This document shows, one piece after another, positions 8,785-19,054 of a stretch of DNA of 64,000 nt (position 1 is the first letter of the stretch; the number at the start of each line of letters is the position of its first letter). The stretch lies in NCBI RefSeq assembly GCF_004798705.1, contig NZ_CP039290.1, forward strand, positions 3,472,001 to 3,536,000. The letters are read 5' to 3'. A program made the position numbers and the translations under genes. This stretch comes from Arthrobacter sp. PAMC25564. Its GTDB lineage: Bacteria > Actinomycetota > Actinomycetes > Actinomycetales > Micrococcaceae. A model generated the notes under the pieces. It was given only the letters and a program-made list of their open reading frames with translations, had not been told where the DNA came from and made no database searches.

Positions 8785-10835
8785 GCAGCCTGCCGCGATT
8801 CCGTGGCGAGCCGTTCCAGCGCCGCCAGGGCGATTGCCGGATCGGTGGTCGGCCAGAACGGCGGCAAGGCCGCGCGAAGGAACGCCCCATAGCGTTCTGT
8901 CGACAGCCGTGAATCCAGGACCGCCACCACGCCCTTGTCCGACGTCGAGCGGATCAGCCTGCCTGCCCCCTGGGCGAGGCGGATGGCGGCGTGCGTGGCC
9001 GAGACGGACATAAACCCATTCCCGCCGGACTGGGCGACCGCCCGTGAGCGCGCGGTCATCAGCGGGTCATCCGGACGAGGGAAGGGAATCCTGTCGATGA
9101 CCACAAGCCGGCACGAATCGCCGGGAACGTCGACACCCTGCCAAAGGGACATCGTGCCGAACAGGCAGGTGTCCGGCTCCTCGGCGAACTGCCGCACGAG
9201 TGCCGTCATGGTCGAATCACCCTGGCACAGGATGTCCACGTCCATCCGTGGCCGCATGGCCTCGGCGGCGTCTTCGGCGGCGCGCCGGGAGGAGAAGAGG
9301 CACAGTGCCCCGCCGCCGGAGGCCGTGATCAGCTTTTCCAGCTCGTCGAGGGCTTCCGGGGACGCTCCGCGGCCGGGCTTGGGCAGATGCCTGGCGACGT
9401 AGAGGATGCCCTGCTTCGGGTAGTCGAAGGGCGAGCCGACGTCGACGCCGGTCCAGCTGGGGGCGCCGGGTCCGACCAGCCCGAGGCCGCCTGCAGCCGG
9501 TTCGAAGGCGGAGCCGATCGCGAGCGTCGCCGAGGTCAGGATCACGGTGTGGTCTGCGAACAGGCCCTCGCGGAGCCGTCCGGCGACGCTGAGCGGTGCC
9601 ACGTTGATCAGGGCCGGTGCGGTCTCGTCGGGCGGGGAGTAGCCCTGCTGCGGGTCGAACGTGCTGTTGCGGGAAAACCAGACCACCTCGCGGTTTTCCC
9701 GGGCAGCCAGGAGCCGTTCGCAGAGTTCCAGGATGACCATGAGCCGGGAGCGCGCGAGCTGGCGGCCGCCGTCGGCCGTGCTGGCGCTGTCCCCCTTGGA
9801 ATCGGACAGAGCCGCACGGCAGGCATCCCGCAACTGGTCCACGCAGTCCAGCTGTTCGCTGTTGAGCCCGTTGGGCATCAGTCCGCTGGGGACGCCTTCG
9901 ATGGCAAGTTCCAGGTGGGACGCCGCGTTGTTGAGTGCGTCCACGGTGATGCCGGTGTGTTTGCGGGCGCCCGAGGCGGCGGCATGCACCATGGCCACGG
10001 AGAGCTGGCCAGAGACGGCGCCGGTGACGCGGTCCTGGAGCTCGTGGGCCTCGTCCACGACAACGACGTCATAGTCCGGCAGGACGGCCAGGCCCTCGAA
10101 GGCGCTGACGGCCAGCATGGCGTGGTTGGTGACGACGACGTCGGCGTCGGCGGCGTTCTGCCGGGCCAGCTCGCTGAAGCACTCGGCCGCGAGCGGGCAC
10201 TTCTGGGCGCCGAGGCATTCCATCGAGGTGACGGAGACCTGGCGCCAGGCCCGGTCCGTCACACCGGGCATAAGTTCGTCCCGGTCCCCCGTGACAGTGT
10301 CTTCGGCCCATTCGCGCAGCCGGACGACTTCCTTGCCCAGCTGGGAGGACGGGCCGCCCATGGCCGCCGCGAAATGCGGGACGGAGGTATCCTCGCCCAG
10401 CGAGAAAAGCTGCCCCTCGGACGGTTCCTCGGAGGGGAACCCGCCGTCGAGCTTGTGCCGGCAGACGTAATTGGAGCGCCCCTTGACCAGCGCGACTTTG
10501 ACAGGGCGCTGCAGGGACGGGGTGATGGTCTTGAGCAGCCGGGGCAGGTCCCGGCCCACGATCTGGGTCTGCAGGGCCAGGGTGGCGGTGGACACCAGGG
10601 TGGGCTTGTCGCTGACCAGCGAGTGGGCGATCAGCGGAATCAGGTACGCCAGGGACTTTCCCGTGCCGGTTCCGGCCTGGACCAGCAGGTGGTCGCCGCT
10701 GTCGATCGCGTGCGCCACCTGCCGGGCCATCTCGTGCTGGCCGTCCCGGCTCTGGCCGCCCATGCCGGACACGGCCCGGTCGAGCAGCTCGATCACGAAC
10801 TGCTCGCCGGCCGGGCCGGTTGCTGACTCAGTCAT
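8778..10835 (-). CDS. ATP-dependent DNA helicase, DinG/XPD type
   Basis: A 685-residue superfamily 2 helicase of the iron-sulfur DinG/XPD group, which unwinds DNA 5'-3' and resolves G-quadruplexes or R-loops. Walker A is QAGTGTGKS (Lys60). Four cysteines, Cys125, Cys207, Cys213 and Cys219, have the spacing of the 4Fe-4S cluster. The DEAH box is residues 261-264 (VVVVDEAHEL). The C-terminal RecA domain includes QGVDVPGDSCR and QGAGRLIRS. The ATG at 10835 overlaps the hflX stop by eight bases, so the pair is co-translated. It converges on lexA. No SOS box was seen for it. Confidence 0.92.
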   Translation of the reverse strand: MTESATGPAGEQFVIELLDRAVSGMGGQSRDGQHEMARQVAHAIDSGDHLLVQAGTGTGKSLAYLIPLIAHSLVSDKPTLVSTATLALQTQIVGRDLPRLLKTITPSLQRPVKVALVKGRSNYVCRHKLDGGFPSEEPSEGQLFSLGEDTSVPHFAAAMGGPSSQLGKEVVRLREWAEDTVTGDRDELMPGVTDRAWRQVSVTSMECLGAQKCPLAAECFSELARQNAADADVVVTNHAMLAVSAFEGLAVLPDYDVVVVDEAHELQDRVTGAVSGQLSVAMVHAAASGARKHTGITVDALNNAASHLELAIEGVPSGLMPNGLNSEQLDCVDQLRDACRAALSDSKGDSASTADGGRQLARSRLMVILELCERLLAARENREVVWFSRNSTFDPQQGYSPPDETAPALINVAPLSVAGRLREGLFADHTVILTSATLAIGSAFEPAAGGLGLVGPGAPSWTGVDVGSPFDYPKQGILYVARHLPKPGRGASPEALDELEKLITASGGGALCLFSSRRAAEDAAEAMRPRMDVDILCQGDSTMTALVRQFAEEPDTCLFGTMSLWQGVDVPGDSCRLVVIDRIPFPRPDDPLMTARSRAVAQSGGNGFMSVSATHAAIRLAQGAGRLIRSTSDKGVVAVLDSRLSTERYGAFLRAALPPFWPTTDPAIALAALERLATESRQAAT

Positions 10836-12408
10836 TGCTGATAAACGAATCCAGTTCAGCGGCGAAGCCTTCGCGCACCTTCACCACGGCCCGGGTGCCG
10901 TTCTCCTCATGGTCGAGGCTGATGATCTCGGCGTCGGTTTCGTGCAGCTTGCTGAGCAGGTCACCACGGTTGTACGGGATCAACAGTTCCAGCTTCACGC
11001 TGGGCCGCGGAATCGCCTCGCTGATGGCCTTGAGCAGCTCCGGGATGCCTTCGCCCGTGCGTGCCGAGACCACAACGTGGCGCGGTTCGCGCTGCTTGAG
11101 CCGTTCGACGACGAAGGGATCCGCGGCGTCGGCCTTGTTCAGGACGATGATCTCGGGCACCTTGCGCGCGTCGACCTCGCTGAACACTGCCCGGACGGCG
11201 GCAATCTGGCCCTCCGGATCCGGGTGGGAGACGTCCACGACATGCAGGATCAGGTCCGAGTCGGCAACCTCTTCCAGGGTGGAGCGGAAGGCCTCCACGA
11301 GCTGGGTGGGCAGCGAGCGGACGAAGCCCACGGTGTCGGCCAGGGTGTAGCCCAAGCCGTCCGAGGTCTCGGCCTTGCGGACCGTCGGGTCCAGGGTGGC
11401 GAACAGGGCGTTCTCCACCAGGACCCCGGCATCGGTCAGGCGGTTCAGCAGGGACGACTTGCCGGCGTTGGTGTATCCGGCAATCGCCACCGAGGGAACC
11501 GCATTCCGACGGCGGTTGGCGCGTTTGGTTTCCCGTGCCGGCTTCATCGCGGCGATTTCGCGGCGCAGCTTGGCCATCCGGGTGCGGATCCGGCGCCGGT
11601 CCAGTTCGATCTTGGTTTCACCGGGGCCACGGGAGCCCATGCCTGCGCCGGCACCGCCCACCTGGCCACCGGCCTGGCGGGACATCGATTCGCCCCAGCC
11701 ACGAAGCCGCGGGAGCAGGTATTCGAGCTGGGCCAGTTCGACCTGCGCCTTTCCCTCCCGGCTCTTCGCATGCTGGGCAAAGATGTCCAGGATCAGGGCC
11801 GTACGGTCGATGACCTTGACCTTGACGATGTCTTCGAGGGCACGGCGCTGCGACGGGGCGAGCTCGGCATCGACAACGACGGTGTCGGCGCCGGTGGACA
11901 TCACGATGTCCTTGAGCTCCTGGGCCTTGCCGGAGCCAAGGAAAGTGCCCGGATCGGGCTTGGCCCGGCGCTGGACGAGGCCGTCGAGAACTTCCGAGCC
12001 GGCCGTCTCGGCCAGGGCCGCCAGTTCGCGCAGCGAGTTCTCGGCGTCGGCGAGGGTGCCTTCGGTCCAAAGCCCCGCCAGCACCACGCGCTCGAGGCGC
12101 AGCTGCCGGTATTCGACTTCGGTGACGTCTTCGAGTTCGGTGGACAGGCCGGCGGTACGGCGCAGGGCGTGCCGTTCCTCGAGATCCTGCTGGTCGCCGT
12201 CGTAGCTGCTGGGTTCTGCTGACAGCCCGGAAATGGCCTGGGCCTTGCCGAGCACGGTTTTGGACCCGCCGGCACTTGAGCCGCCGTTGTGGCCTGCATT
12301 CCGGGCCGGGGTGTCCTTGGAGAGGATCCGGTCGATAACAGCCTGGATTTCCTCGGGACTCATGTCCTGGGCTGCTGGATCGTGTCCGGGGTTGGGCTGA
12401 CTGGTCAT
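10828..12408 (-). CDS. hflX: GTPase HflX
   Basis: A 526-residue HflX GTPase, a ribosome-splitting/rescue factor. The N-terminal HflX domain (GTFLGSGKAQELK) and helical linker (RLRGWGESMSRQAGG, GPGETKIELDRRRI) precede the G domain with G1 GYTNAGKSSLLN, G3 DTVGFV and G4 LNKADA. Two starts are possible: ATG 12408 with AAAGGAGACC just before it, or ATG 12498 (MTNSRQPSAN) with AGGAGGCACGG, which adds 30 polar residues. I chose 12408 by comparison with usual family length. The gene overlaps the downstream helicase gene. Confidence 0.93.
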   Translation of the reverse strand: MTSQPNPGHDPAAQDMSPEEIQAVIDRILSKDTPARNAGHNGGSSAGGSKTVLGKAQAISGLSAEPSSYDGDQQDLEERHALRRTAGLSTELEDVTEVEYRQLRLERVVLAGLWTEGTLADAENSLRELAALAETAGSEVLDGLVQRRAKPDPGTFLGSGKAQELKDIVMSTGADTVVVDAELAPSQRRALEDIVKVKVIDRTALILDIFAQHAKSREGKAQVELAQLEYLLPRLRGWGESMSRQAGGQVGGAGAGMGSRGPGETKIELDRRRIRTRMAKLRREIAAMKPARETKRANRRRNAVPSVAIAGYTNAGKSSLLNRLTDAGVLVENALFATLDPTVRKAETSDGLGYTLADTVGFVRSLPTQLVEAFRSTLEEVADSDLILHVVDVSHPDPEGQIAAVRAVFSEVDARKVPEIIVLNKADAADPFVVERLKQREPRHVVVSARTGEGIPELLKAISEAIPRPSVKLELLIPYNRGDLLSKLHETDAEIISLDHEENGTRAVVKVREGFAAELDSFISND

Positions 12409-12746
12409 GGTCTCCTTTGAAGGTTCGGCAATTTCAGAATAGTGCCGATTGATGCTCTCTGCTGCTGTATTCGCGCTGGGCTGACGACTATTGGTCATCC
12501 GTGCCTCCTGGGGTGCCGGCGGCAGCGATGCCGCGGGCGGGGCGGGCTCCGTGGTGGAGCAGTGAATTGAGGGAGGGACCAGGCGGCGGCGCGCCTGATG
12601 GTGCGGGAAACGGTCCGCCGGTCCTGACGCCAAGCACACGCCGGGCTCCAAGCGGACCGGGCGCCGGCAGGTGAGCCGGCTCACGGTAAGGGCCACAAGG
12701 ATCAGACGGGGTGGCAGACCGGGCGGAAGGTAACTACCTGCGTCGC

Positions 12747-12847
12747 TCCGGGGACGGGATTGAACCCGTGCCTGCTTGCAGCGTGCCGCTTATTTGAAGG
12801 TCAGGAACATGTATTTAACACTAGCAGACCGCTCTGTCCACCCCTGA
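12747..12847 (-). other. degenerate tRNA-like sequence
   Basis: On the minus strand a T-arm-like hairpin ACGGG-TTCAAT-CCCGT is followed by CCCCGGA. A segment 85-100 bases earlier reads TCAGGGG then GTGGACAGAGC, like a tRNA acceptor strand and D-arm. The acceptor strands pair at six of seven positions. The T-loop is one base short, and no proper D-stem or anticodon stem can be drawn, so this is more likely a decayed tRNA than a working one. Confidence 0.3.
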
Positions 12848-12919
12848 CCGCCGCCGGGATACCGGGTCTCGTCGGCCCCGCGATGTCCATCCGGTTTCCC
12901 ATACCGGCCGGCAGCCAAC

Positions 12920-12925
12920 TAATCT
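12920..12925 (+). promoter_or_regulatory. leaderless -10 element of the methyltransferase gene
   Basis: TAATCT ends eight bases before ATG 12934, and no Shine-Dalgarno is present. Confidence 0.45.
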
Positions 12926-12933
12926 GGCCAGTT

Positions 12934-13548
12934 ATGGATTCTGCACACTATTTCAGCGCCCAGCCGGCCGGGCCGTTCACCCGCAAGCCACTCATCGTGG
13001 AGCTTGCCGGCCAGACGCGCCACCTGCAGACATCCTCTGCGATTTTCAGCCCGGACGCCATCGACAAGGGCACCGCGGTCCTGCTCGCCGATGTTCCCGC
13101 CCCGGCACCGCAGGGAAACCTGCTGGACATCGGCTGCGGCTGGGGCCCGATCGCGCTGACCATGGCATTGCGCGCGCCCCATGCGAGGGTCTATGCCGTG
13201 GACGTCAATGAGCGCTGTGTGACTCTGACGAACGAAAACGCCGCGCTGCTGGGGCTGGAAAATATCACGGCCAGCACGCCGGACGCCGTCGACCCGGAGC
13301 TCCGCTTCGACACGATCTGGTCCAACCCGCCCATCCGGATCGGCAAGGATGAGCTTCACGCCCTCATGCTCCTCTGGCTGCCGCGGCTGGCCCCCGGCGG
13401 TTCTGCCTGGCTGGTGGTGCAGAAGAACCTGGGCTCGGATTCGCTTCAGCGCTGGCTGGCGGCGGAGCTGGACAGCAGCTTCACGGTGACCCGTGAAAGC
13501 ACCTCGAAGTCGTTCCGGATCCTGCGGGTCAGGAAATCGTCCCGCTAG
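12934..13548 (+). CDS. class I SAM-dependent methyltransferase, RsmC/RlmG-like
   Basis: A 204-residue single-domain methyltransferase. Motif I is LLDIGCGWG (residues 63-71), the acidic ribose-binding residue follows in VYAVDVN (Asp90), and motif IV is NPPIR (131-135). That motif is typical of enzymes that methylate exocyclic amino groups of guanine in rRNA. It matches the C-terminal half of RsmC/RlmG only, which is common in actinobacteria. The true substrate is unknown. Start at ATG 12934 is supported by homologous fold start and the TAATCT hexamer upstream. The 3' end overlaps dapF on the opposite strand by 20 bp. Confidence 0.85.
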   Translation: MDSAHYFSAQPAGPFTRKPLIVELAGQTRHLQTSSAIFSPDAIDKGTAVLLADVPAPAPQGNLLDIGCGWGPIALTMALRAPHARVYAVDVNERCVTLTNENAALLGLENITASTPDAVDPELRFDTIWSNPPIRIGKDELHALMLLWLPRLAPGGSAWLVVQKNLGSDSLQRWLAAELDSSFTVTRESTSKSFRILRVRKSSR

Positions 13549-14485
13549 CAACGATCACGGCCGGGCCGCTCAGCTCGACATGCTCGTGACCCTCCGCCCC
13601 GAGGAAGAACTTCACGCCAACGACGCCGCCGGGCACGTGCACGTTCCAGGCATCCGGTGCCCCCTGGCCGGCCCAGTGACGGATCGCGACGGCGGCGGCG
13701 CACGCGCCGGTTCCGCAGGACTGGGTTTCCCCCACTCCCCTCTCATGCACGCGCATCGTAATGGTGCCCACGCCGTCGTGGACCAGGGGCTCGGACGGAA
13801 CCACGAACTCGACGTTGGTGCCGTGCGGCGGGATCGGGTCGACGTGGGGCGCGGTGAACAGCCGGGTGGCCTCGAGCTCGGCCGGTTCGGCCAGGGCCAC
13901 GACGGTGTGCGGATTGCCCATGCTCACCGAGAGTGCGGGCCTGGCAACTTCCAGTCCCGCTGCGCTGACCAGCGAATCCATGGCCCGGGCGGTGGCCTCG
14001 CCGGGGAAAATGAATGCCCAGGGGCCCATATCCACGGCATAGCCGGCCGCCGTGCGGACGATCGTCTTGACACCGCCGCGGGTGCCTATGGTCAACGATT
14101 CACCGGCGGGCAGATCGACGAGGCCCTCGGCGATCAGGAAATGCACGAACACCCGGACACCGTTGCCGCACATTTCCGAGAGCGAGCCGTCGCCGTTGCG
14201 GTAATCCATGAACCACTCGGCGTCGGGGTGCCCTGCCAGCAGGGCCTGGCCTTCGGGGAGCAGCCGGGACGGGACGGCACGGATCAGGCCGTCGCCGCCG
14301 ATCCCCCGGTGGCGGTCGCACAGCGCCGCGACCTGCCCGGGCGTGATGGAGAGGGTGCCGTTGGGATCGGCGATCAGCACGAAGTCGTTGCCCGTGCCGT
14401 GGCCTTTGGAGAACTTCAGTCCGCTCAGGGCCGCAGTGTCGGTTTCGGCAGTGAGGTCGGGGGCCGCGGCTCGGGAATCATCCAT
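13529..14485 (-). CDS. dapF: diaminopimelate epimerase
   Basis: A 318-residue epimerase that interconverts LL- and meso-diaminopimelate for lysine and peptidoglycan. The two catalytic cysteines are Cys106 in SEMCGNGVR and Cys257 in QSCGTGACA, the standard base pair of the family. [13 protein letters not shown] at the start of the fold is also conserved. The ATG at 14485 has no Shine-Dalgarno but has TAGCCT six bases upstream. It lies downstream of miaA, in the actinobacterial recA-miaB-miaA-dapF order, although its own leaderless promoter suggests independent transcription. Confidence 0.96.
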   Translation of the reverse strand: MDDSRAAAPDLTAETDTAALSGLKFSKGHGTGNDFVLIADPNGTLSITPGQVAALCDRHRGIGGDGLIRAVPSRLLPEGQALLAGHPDAEWFMDYRNGDGSLSEMCGNGVRVFVHFLIAEGLVDLPAGESLTIGTRGGVKTIVRTAAGYAVDMGPWAFIFPGEATARAMDSLVSAAGLEVARPALSVSMGNPHTVVALAEPAELEATRLFTAPHVDPIPPHGTNVEFVVPSEPLVHDGVGTITMRVHERGVGETQSCGTGACAAAVAIRHWAGQGAPDAWNVHVPGGVVGVKFFLGAEGHEHVELSGPAVIVASGTIS

Positions 14486-14491
14486 GGTCCA

Positions 14492-14497
14492 AGGCTA
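14492..14497 (-). promoter_or_regulatory. leaderless -10 element of dapF
   Basis: TAGCCT ends six bases before ATG 14485, with no ribosome-binding site between. Confidence 0.55.
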
Positions 14498-14540
14498 CCG
14501 GTCCGGCCGCAGTGCCCGGAAAAACTACGCTCCCGGCGGA

Positions 14541-15536
14541 TCACAGCGGAATGCTAGGCCGTGTCCTGTCCTTAGGGGCCGGGGCGCAGAGCGCAGCGGC
14601 CTTGGCCACCAGCCCGGGATCCTGCCGGTCCAGCCAGGTGATGCGGGGGTCCGCGCGGAACCAGGTGAGCTGGCGGCGGGCGAACTGCCGGGTGGCGATG
14701 ATGGTCGCCTCCGCGGCCGCATCGACGTCCGATTCGCCGTCGATGACCTTGAGGAACTGGGCATAGCCGAGGGCCCGGGGTGCTGTCTTCCCGAGCCGGA
14801 GTCCGGCGGCGTCGAGCGTCCGGACTTCCTCGAGCAGGCCCTGGTCCACCATGTGGTGGACGCGGCGGGCGAGGCGTTCGTGGAGCAGCGCGCGGTCCAC
14901 CGACAGGCCGATCTGCACGGCCGGCTGGAAGTACTCGCGGCCCGGCATAAAGGAGCTGAAGGGTCGCCCGGTCAGTTCAAATACCTCCAGGGCACGGATG
15001 ATCCGGCGGGCGTCGCCGAGCCGGCCGGCGGATACCGGGTCAACACGTTCCAGCCTGGTCCGCAGCGGGTCCGGTCCCGTCGCTGCCAGCTCCGCTTCGA
15101 GGCGGCGGCGGATGGCCGGGTCCGTGCCGGGAAACTCCAGGACGTCCAGGGCCGCGCGGACGTACAGCCCGGAGCCGCCGACGAGAATCGCCCGTTTGCC
15201 GCGGCTGTGGATGTCGGCGATCAGGGCCCTGGACTGCCGCTGGAAGTCGGAGACGCTGGCTTCCCCGGTCACGTCCATGGTGTCCAGGAGGTGGTGGGGC
15301 ACTCCCCTGCGTTCGGCGTCGTTGATCTTGGCGGTACCGATGTCCATGCCACGGTAGAACTGCATGGAGTCGGCGTTGATGACCTCGCCGTCGAGTTCCA
15401 GCGCGAGCGAGACGGCAAGATCGGACTTGCCGGAGCCCGTCGGCCCGACGACGGCGATCACCGGCGGCGCGGTGACCGGCGCGCCGTGCGCGCCTTCCGG
15501 AGGGACCGGCGTCGTGCCTTGCGGCGTGACGGCCAT
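14541..15536 (-). CDS. miaA: tRNA dimethylallyltransferase
   Basis: A 331-residue enzyme that adds the isopentenyl group to A37 of UNN-decoding tRNAs. The P-loop GPTGSGKSD lies near residue 30, followed by [17 protein letters not shown] and the GGSGLYVRA substrate channel. The start at ATG 15536 lies just after the miaB stop (15541-15543) with no clear Shine-Dalgarno, so translation is probably coupled to miaB; a GTG about 20 codons later is an alternative. MiaB modifies the product of this enzyme, so the gene pair is functionally linked. The frame stays open far upstream, but that part is antisense-frame sequence of miaB. Confidence 0.94.
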   Translation of the reverse strand: MAVTPQGTTPVPPEGAHGAPVTAPPVIAVVGPTGSGKSDLAVSLALELDGEVINADSMQFYRGMDIGTAKINDAERRGVPHHLLDTMDVTGEASVSDFQRQSRALIADIHSRGKRAILVGGSGLYVRAALDVLEFPGTDPAIRRRLEAELAATGPDPLRTRLERVDPVSAGRLGDARRIIRALEVFELTGRPFSSFMPGREYFQPAVQIGLSVDRALLHERLARRVHHMVDQGLLEEVRTLDAAGLRLGKTAPRALGYAQFLKVIDGESDVDAAAEATIIATRQFARRQLTWFRADPRITWLDRQDPGLVAKAAALCAPAPKDRTRPSIPL

Positions 15537-15540
15537 CAGG

Positions 15541-17097
15541 CTAGCGGCCGCGGACCGGGAGGCTCGGCATGCCCAGGGACACGCCCGTCGTGCCGGAGCC
15601 GGCACCCGGCACGGGGGCCCCGCAGGAGTCGGCCTGGGAGCGGTCCCAGGCGTCGCCGGCGCGGGAGCGGCGGAGGCTGTAGTCAGCCGCCGTGGCGGGG
15701 TCGGCGACGAGGTGGAAGGCGGCGGCCTCCGTGATGGTGACCGTGACGAGGTCGCCGGGGCGCGGCACCTCGGCACCGGCAGGCACGGAGAAGTGGACGA
15801 GGCGCTGGTCCTGGGCGCGGCCCGAGAGACGGTGGGTCTCCTCGGCCTTGCGGCCGGACTGCGCGGTGACCATGACCTCCAGGCGGCGGCCGAGCTGGCG
15901 GGCGTTTTCCTCGGCCGCGATACGGTCCTGCAGGGCGGTGAGCCGCTCGAAGCGCTCCTGGACCACGGCCTTGGGGAGCTGGTCCGGCAGATCCGCAGCA
16001 GGGGTGCCGGGGCGCTTGGAGTACTGGAAGGTGAAGGCGGTAGCGAAGCGGGACTTCTCCACCACGTCGAGGGTGGCCTGGAAGTCCTGTTCCGTCTCGC
16101 CGGGGAAGCCGACGATGATGTCGGTGGAGATCGCGGCGTGCGGGATCTTTTCGCGGACTTTGTCCAGGATGCCGAGGAACCTGGTGGAGCGGTAGGACCG
16201 CCGCATGTCCTTGAGGACCTTGTCGGAGCCCGACTGCAGGGGCATGTGCAGTTGCGGCATGACATTGGGGGTTTCGGCCATGGCGTCGATCACGTCGTCG
16301 GTGAAGGCGGCGGGGTGCGGGCTCGTGAAGCGGACGCGTTCCAGGCCGGGAATCCCGCCGCAGGCGCGCAGCAGCTTCGAGAACGCCTGCCGGTCGCCGA
16401 ATTCGACGCCGTAGGAATTCACGTTCTGGCCCAGCAGCGTCACTTCGATGGCGCCGTCGTCGACGAGGGCCTGGATTTCGGCCAGGATATCGCCGGGGCG
16501 CCGGTCCTTCTCCTTCCCGCGCAGGGCCGGGACGATGCAGAAGGTGCAGGTGTTGTTGCAGCCGACCGAGATGGACACCCAGCCGGCATAGACCGAGTCG
16601 CGCTTGGTGGGGAGGGTGGACGGGAAAACATCGAGGGACTCGAGGATTTCCAGCTGGGCCTCGTTGTTGTGGCGTGCGCGCTCGAGCAGGGCAGGCAGGG
16701 CGCCGACGTTGTGCGTCCCGAAGACGGCGTCCACCCAGGGCGCCTTCTTGAGAATGGTTTCGCGGTCCTTCTGCGCGAGGCAGCCGCCCACGGCGATCTG
16801 CATGCCGGGGTTGGCGGCCTTGACCGGAGCCAGCATGCCGAGGTTGCCGTAGAGCTTGTTGTCGGCGTTCTCCCGCACGGCGCAGGTGTTGAAGACCACG
16901 ACGTCCGCCAGGTCGCCGGCGGCGGGGACGTAGCCGGCGGCTTCCAGCATCCCGGACATGCGCTCGGAATCGTGCACGTTCATCTGGCAGCCGAAGGTGC
17001 GCACCTGGTAGGTGCGGGGCTCCGGCGTGTCAGGGGATGACGCAGTATCCGTGGAAGGAGTGGTGCCGGCTGCTGGGGAGGGAATGGTCAAACTCAC
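15541..17097 (-). CDS. miaB: tRNA-2-methylthio-N6-dimethylallyladenosine synthase MiaB
   Basis: A 518-residue radical SAM methylthiotransferase that completes ms2i6A37 in tRNA. The N-terminal MTTase domain supplies Cys37 (TFGCQMN), Cys72 (NTCAVR) and a third Cys in VGGCLAQK. The radical SAM triad is in [12 protein letters not shown], and a TRAM domain ends the protein (RLVHFSV to VTVTITEA). The first 28 residues are a polar Ser/Thr/Pro tail, and the C-terminus carries about 50 extra residues. GTG 17097 has no Shine-Dalgarno; TACCCT lies six bases upstream, consistent with a leaderless start. Confidence 0.95.
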   Translation of the reverse strand: MSLTIPSPAAGTTPSTDTASSPDTPEPRTYQVRTFGCQMNVHDSERMSGMLEAAGYVPAAGDLADVVVFNTCAVRENADNKLYGNLGMLAPVKAANPGMQIAVGGCLAQKDRETILKKAPWVDAVFGTHNVGALPALLERARHNNEAQLEILESLDVFPSTLPTKRDSVYAGWVSISVGCNNTCTFCIVPALRGKEKDRRPGDILAEIQALVDDGAIEVTLLGQNVNSYGVEFGDRQAFSKLLRACGGIPGLERVRFTSPHPAAFTDDVIDAMAETPNVMPQLHMPLQSGSDKVLKDMRRSYRSTRFLGILDKVREKIPHAAISTDIIVGFPGETEQDFQATLDVVEKSRFATAFTFQYSKRPGTPAADLPDQLPKAVVQERFERLTALQDRIAAEENARQLGRRLEVMVTAQSGRKAEETHRLSGRAQDQRLVHFSVPAGAEVPRPGDLVTVTITEAAAFHLVADPATAADYSLRRSRAGDAWDRSQADSCGAPVPGAGSGTTGVSLGMPSLPVRGR

Positions 17098-17103
17098 CTG
17101 TTA

Positions 17104-17109
17104 AGGGTA
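17104..17109 (-). promoter_or_regulatory. leaderless -10 element of miaB
   Basis: TACCCT ends six bases before GTG 17097. Confidence 0.5.
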
Positions 17110-17168
17110 CCGGGTCGGCGCTGTCGCCGCGTGGGGGTCCTTCCGGCGGCGCAGCGGCGGCTGCTGAT

Positions 17169-17828
17169 TCAGGGTCCGGGTTCGGCGTGCCCGGCAGCAG
17201 CATCAAGGACTTCGCCGACAATCCGGAACGCCTGCGAGGGTTGATACCCCTTGCGGGCGAGCATGGAGGCCAGCCGGCGCGTGGCCTTGTCCCGCTCGGC
17301 CCGGTCTTCGAAGCCGCGGGATCCCCGGAGCTTGCGCTCGACGAGTTCACGGGCTGCTGCTTCCTCGTCCTCGTCGCTGAGCTGTTCCAGGGCGCCGGCC
17401 GCGGTGTCCGGATCGATGCCCTTCTCAGCGAGCTCACGGCGCAGGGCGCCCTTGGCGAGCCTGCGGGTCCGGGACCGGCTGCGGACCCACATATCCGCGA
17501 ACTCGGCGTCGTCAATGAGCCGCACTTCTTCGAAGCGGTCCAGCACGGCCTCGGCGACGTCCTCAGGGACATTGCGCTCGGCCAGCTTGCGGGAGAGCTG
17601 CAGCCGGCTCTTCGGCGAATTCGTCAACTGCCGGAGCACGATGGCCCGCGCGACGCCCGCCGGATCGGCGTCGCGGTCCGGCGCCGCTTCAGCGTCAAGC
17701 GCTACATCACCGGACACCGGCCCGGCGGCTGCATCGCCCGCAGGACCGGTGCCACCGGCAACGCCACGGCCAGGATTCCGCGGCCGGAATCCTGACCCCT
17801 CACGGACTCTGCCGCTAGAAGCCGTCAA
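17169..17828 (-). CDS. recX: regulatory protein RecX
   Basis: A 219-residue RecX, which caps RecA filaments and inhibits strand exchange. The helical three-repeat body runs from about residue 57 ([23 protein letters not shown]) through [13 protein letters not shown] and [13 protein letters not shown]. The first 55 residues are a Gly/Ala-rich tail without conserved motifs. The apparent start is TTG 17828, which overlaps the recA stop by 14 bases; this rare codon and overlap would keep RecX well below RecA. A later start cannot be excluded. Confidence 0.88.
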   Translation of the reverse strand: MTASSGRVREGSGFRPRNPGRGVAGGTGPAGDAAAGPVSGDVALDAEAAPDRDADPAGVARAIVLRQLTNSPKSRLQLSRKLAERNVPEDVAEAVLDRFEEVRLIDDAEFADMWVRSRSRTRRLAKGALRRELAEKGIDPDTAAGALEQLSDEDEEAAARELVERKLRGSRGFEDRAERDKATRRLASMLARKGYQPSQAFRIVGEVLDAAAGHAEPGP

Positions 17829-18867
17829 CGGCCTTCAGCTTCGGCGAAGCTTCGGTCTCGGCCGGTGCCTTGACGCCCACACCGAGCTTCTCCTTGATGA
17901 GGCGCTCCAGTTCTGCGGCCAGTTCCGGGTTGTCGCGCAGGAAGCGGCGGGAGTTCTCCATGCCCTGTCCCAGCTGGTCCCCGTCGTACGTGAACCAGGA
18001 ACCGGATTTCTTGATGATGCCGTGTTCGACACCCATGTCGATGATGCCGCCCTCGCGGGAGATGCCCAGGCCGTAGATGATGTCGAATTCGGCGATCTTG
18101 AAGGGCGGAGCCATCTTGTTCTTGACGATCTTGGCCTTGGTGCGGTTACCGACGGAGTCAGCACCCTCCTTGAGGGTCTGGATCCGGCGGACGTCGATGC
18201 GGATGGACGCATAGAATTTCAGCGCCTTACCACCGGTGGTGGTTTCCGGGGAGCCGAAGAAGACGCCGATCTTTTCGCGCAACTGGTTGATGAAGATGGC
18301 GGTGGTCTTGGTCTGGCTCAGCCGGCCGGTGATCTTACGCAGTGCCTGGCTCATCAGGCGGGCCTGGAGACCGACGTGGCTGTCGCCCATGTCGCCTTCG
18401 ATTTCAGCCCGGGGAACCAGTGCGGCGACGGAGTCGATGACGATGACGTCGAGTGATCCGGACCCGATAAGCATGTCCATGATCTCCAGGGCCTGCTCGC
18501 CGGTGTCCGGCTGGGAGACCAGGAGGGCATCGGTGTCCACGCCCAGCCTGGCAGCGTATTCGGGATCGAGGGCGTGCTCGGCGTCGATGAAGGCGGCGAT
18601 GCCGCCCATGCGCTGGGCGCTGGCCACCGCGTGCAGGGCCACGGTGGTCTTACCGGAAGATTCCGGACCGTAGATTTCAACGACGCGGCCGCGGGGCAGG
18701 CCGCCAATTCCAAGGGCTATGTCCAGTGCAATCGAGCCGGTCGGGATGACCTCGATCGGCGCACGGACTTCGTCGCCCAGGCGCATGACGGAGCCTTTGC
18801 CAAACTGCTTGTCGATCTGGGCAAGCGCTGCTTCGAGCGCCTTTTCACGATCCGGGGCTGCGGCCAT
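17815..18867 (-). CDS. recA: recombinase RecA
   Basis: A 350-residue RecA, the strand-exchange protein and LexA co-protease. Walker A is GPESSGKTT, Walker B is [10 protein letters not shown], and the L2 loop region reads [20 protein letters not shown]. Length is normal and no intein is present, unlike in some mycobacteria. AGAGG stands about seven bases before ATG 18867. A LexA box at 19012-19027 lies about 145 bp upstream, as expected for an SOS-induced gene. recX follows with an overlap. Confidence 0.98.
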   Translation of the reverse strand: MAAAPDREKALEAALAQIDKQFGKGSVMRLGDEVRAPIEVIPTGSIALDIALGIGGLPRGRVVEIYGPESSGKTTVALHAVASAQRMGGIAAFIDAEHALDPEYAARLGVDTDALLVSQPDTGEQALEIMDMLIGSGSLDVIVIDSVAALVPRAEIEGDMGDSHVGLQARLMSQALRKITGRLSQTKTTAIFINQLREKIGVFFGSPETTTGGKALKFYASIRIDVRRIQTLKEGADSVGNRTKAKIVKNKMAPPFKIAEFDIIYGLGISREGGIIDMGVEHGIIKKSGSWFTYDGDQLGQGMENSRRFLRDNPELAAELERLIKEKLGVGVKAPAETEASPKLKAVDGF

Positions 18868-19011
18868 GGTTCACACCTCTAATGCTTTCTCGCTGTGGAG
18901 CGGCCGTTGCGGCCGTTTTTCTGTCATCACTGACGCTAATGGCACCCACCGACACTGTTGCCGGCTGACATCGCGCATGTGGAAAACGCTCTGAAAAAAG
19001 CATAGCTCTAT

Positions 19012-19027
19012 CCGAACAGATATTCGA
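19012..19027. promoter_or_regulatory. LexA-binding SOS box upstream of recA
   Basis: CCGAACAGATATTCGA matches ten of twelve fixed positions of TCGAAC-N4-GTTCGA. It is located between recA and the DUF3046 gene. Confidence 0.78.
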
Positions 19028-19054
19028 ACAATAGTGCGGCGTGTCAGGGGATGG

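Larger units (their letters stand above)
12499..12933. other. gene-free interval with tRNA-like debris
   Basis: 435 bp between hflX and the methyltransferase gene. It contains the purine-rich hflX leader, an AT-rich patch near 12800-12830 and a tRNA-like stretch at 12747-12847 on the minus strand. No credible protein gene lies here: the frame upstream of the methyltransferase start at 12934 is open to 12760 but reads through the tRNA-like DNA. Confidence 0.6.

Noticed and set aside
15537..16265. Upstream extension of the miaA frame
   Set aside because: The extension is an alternative frame of miaB; MiaA homology starts at ATG 15536.
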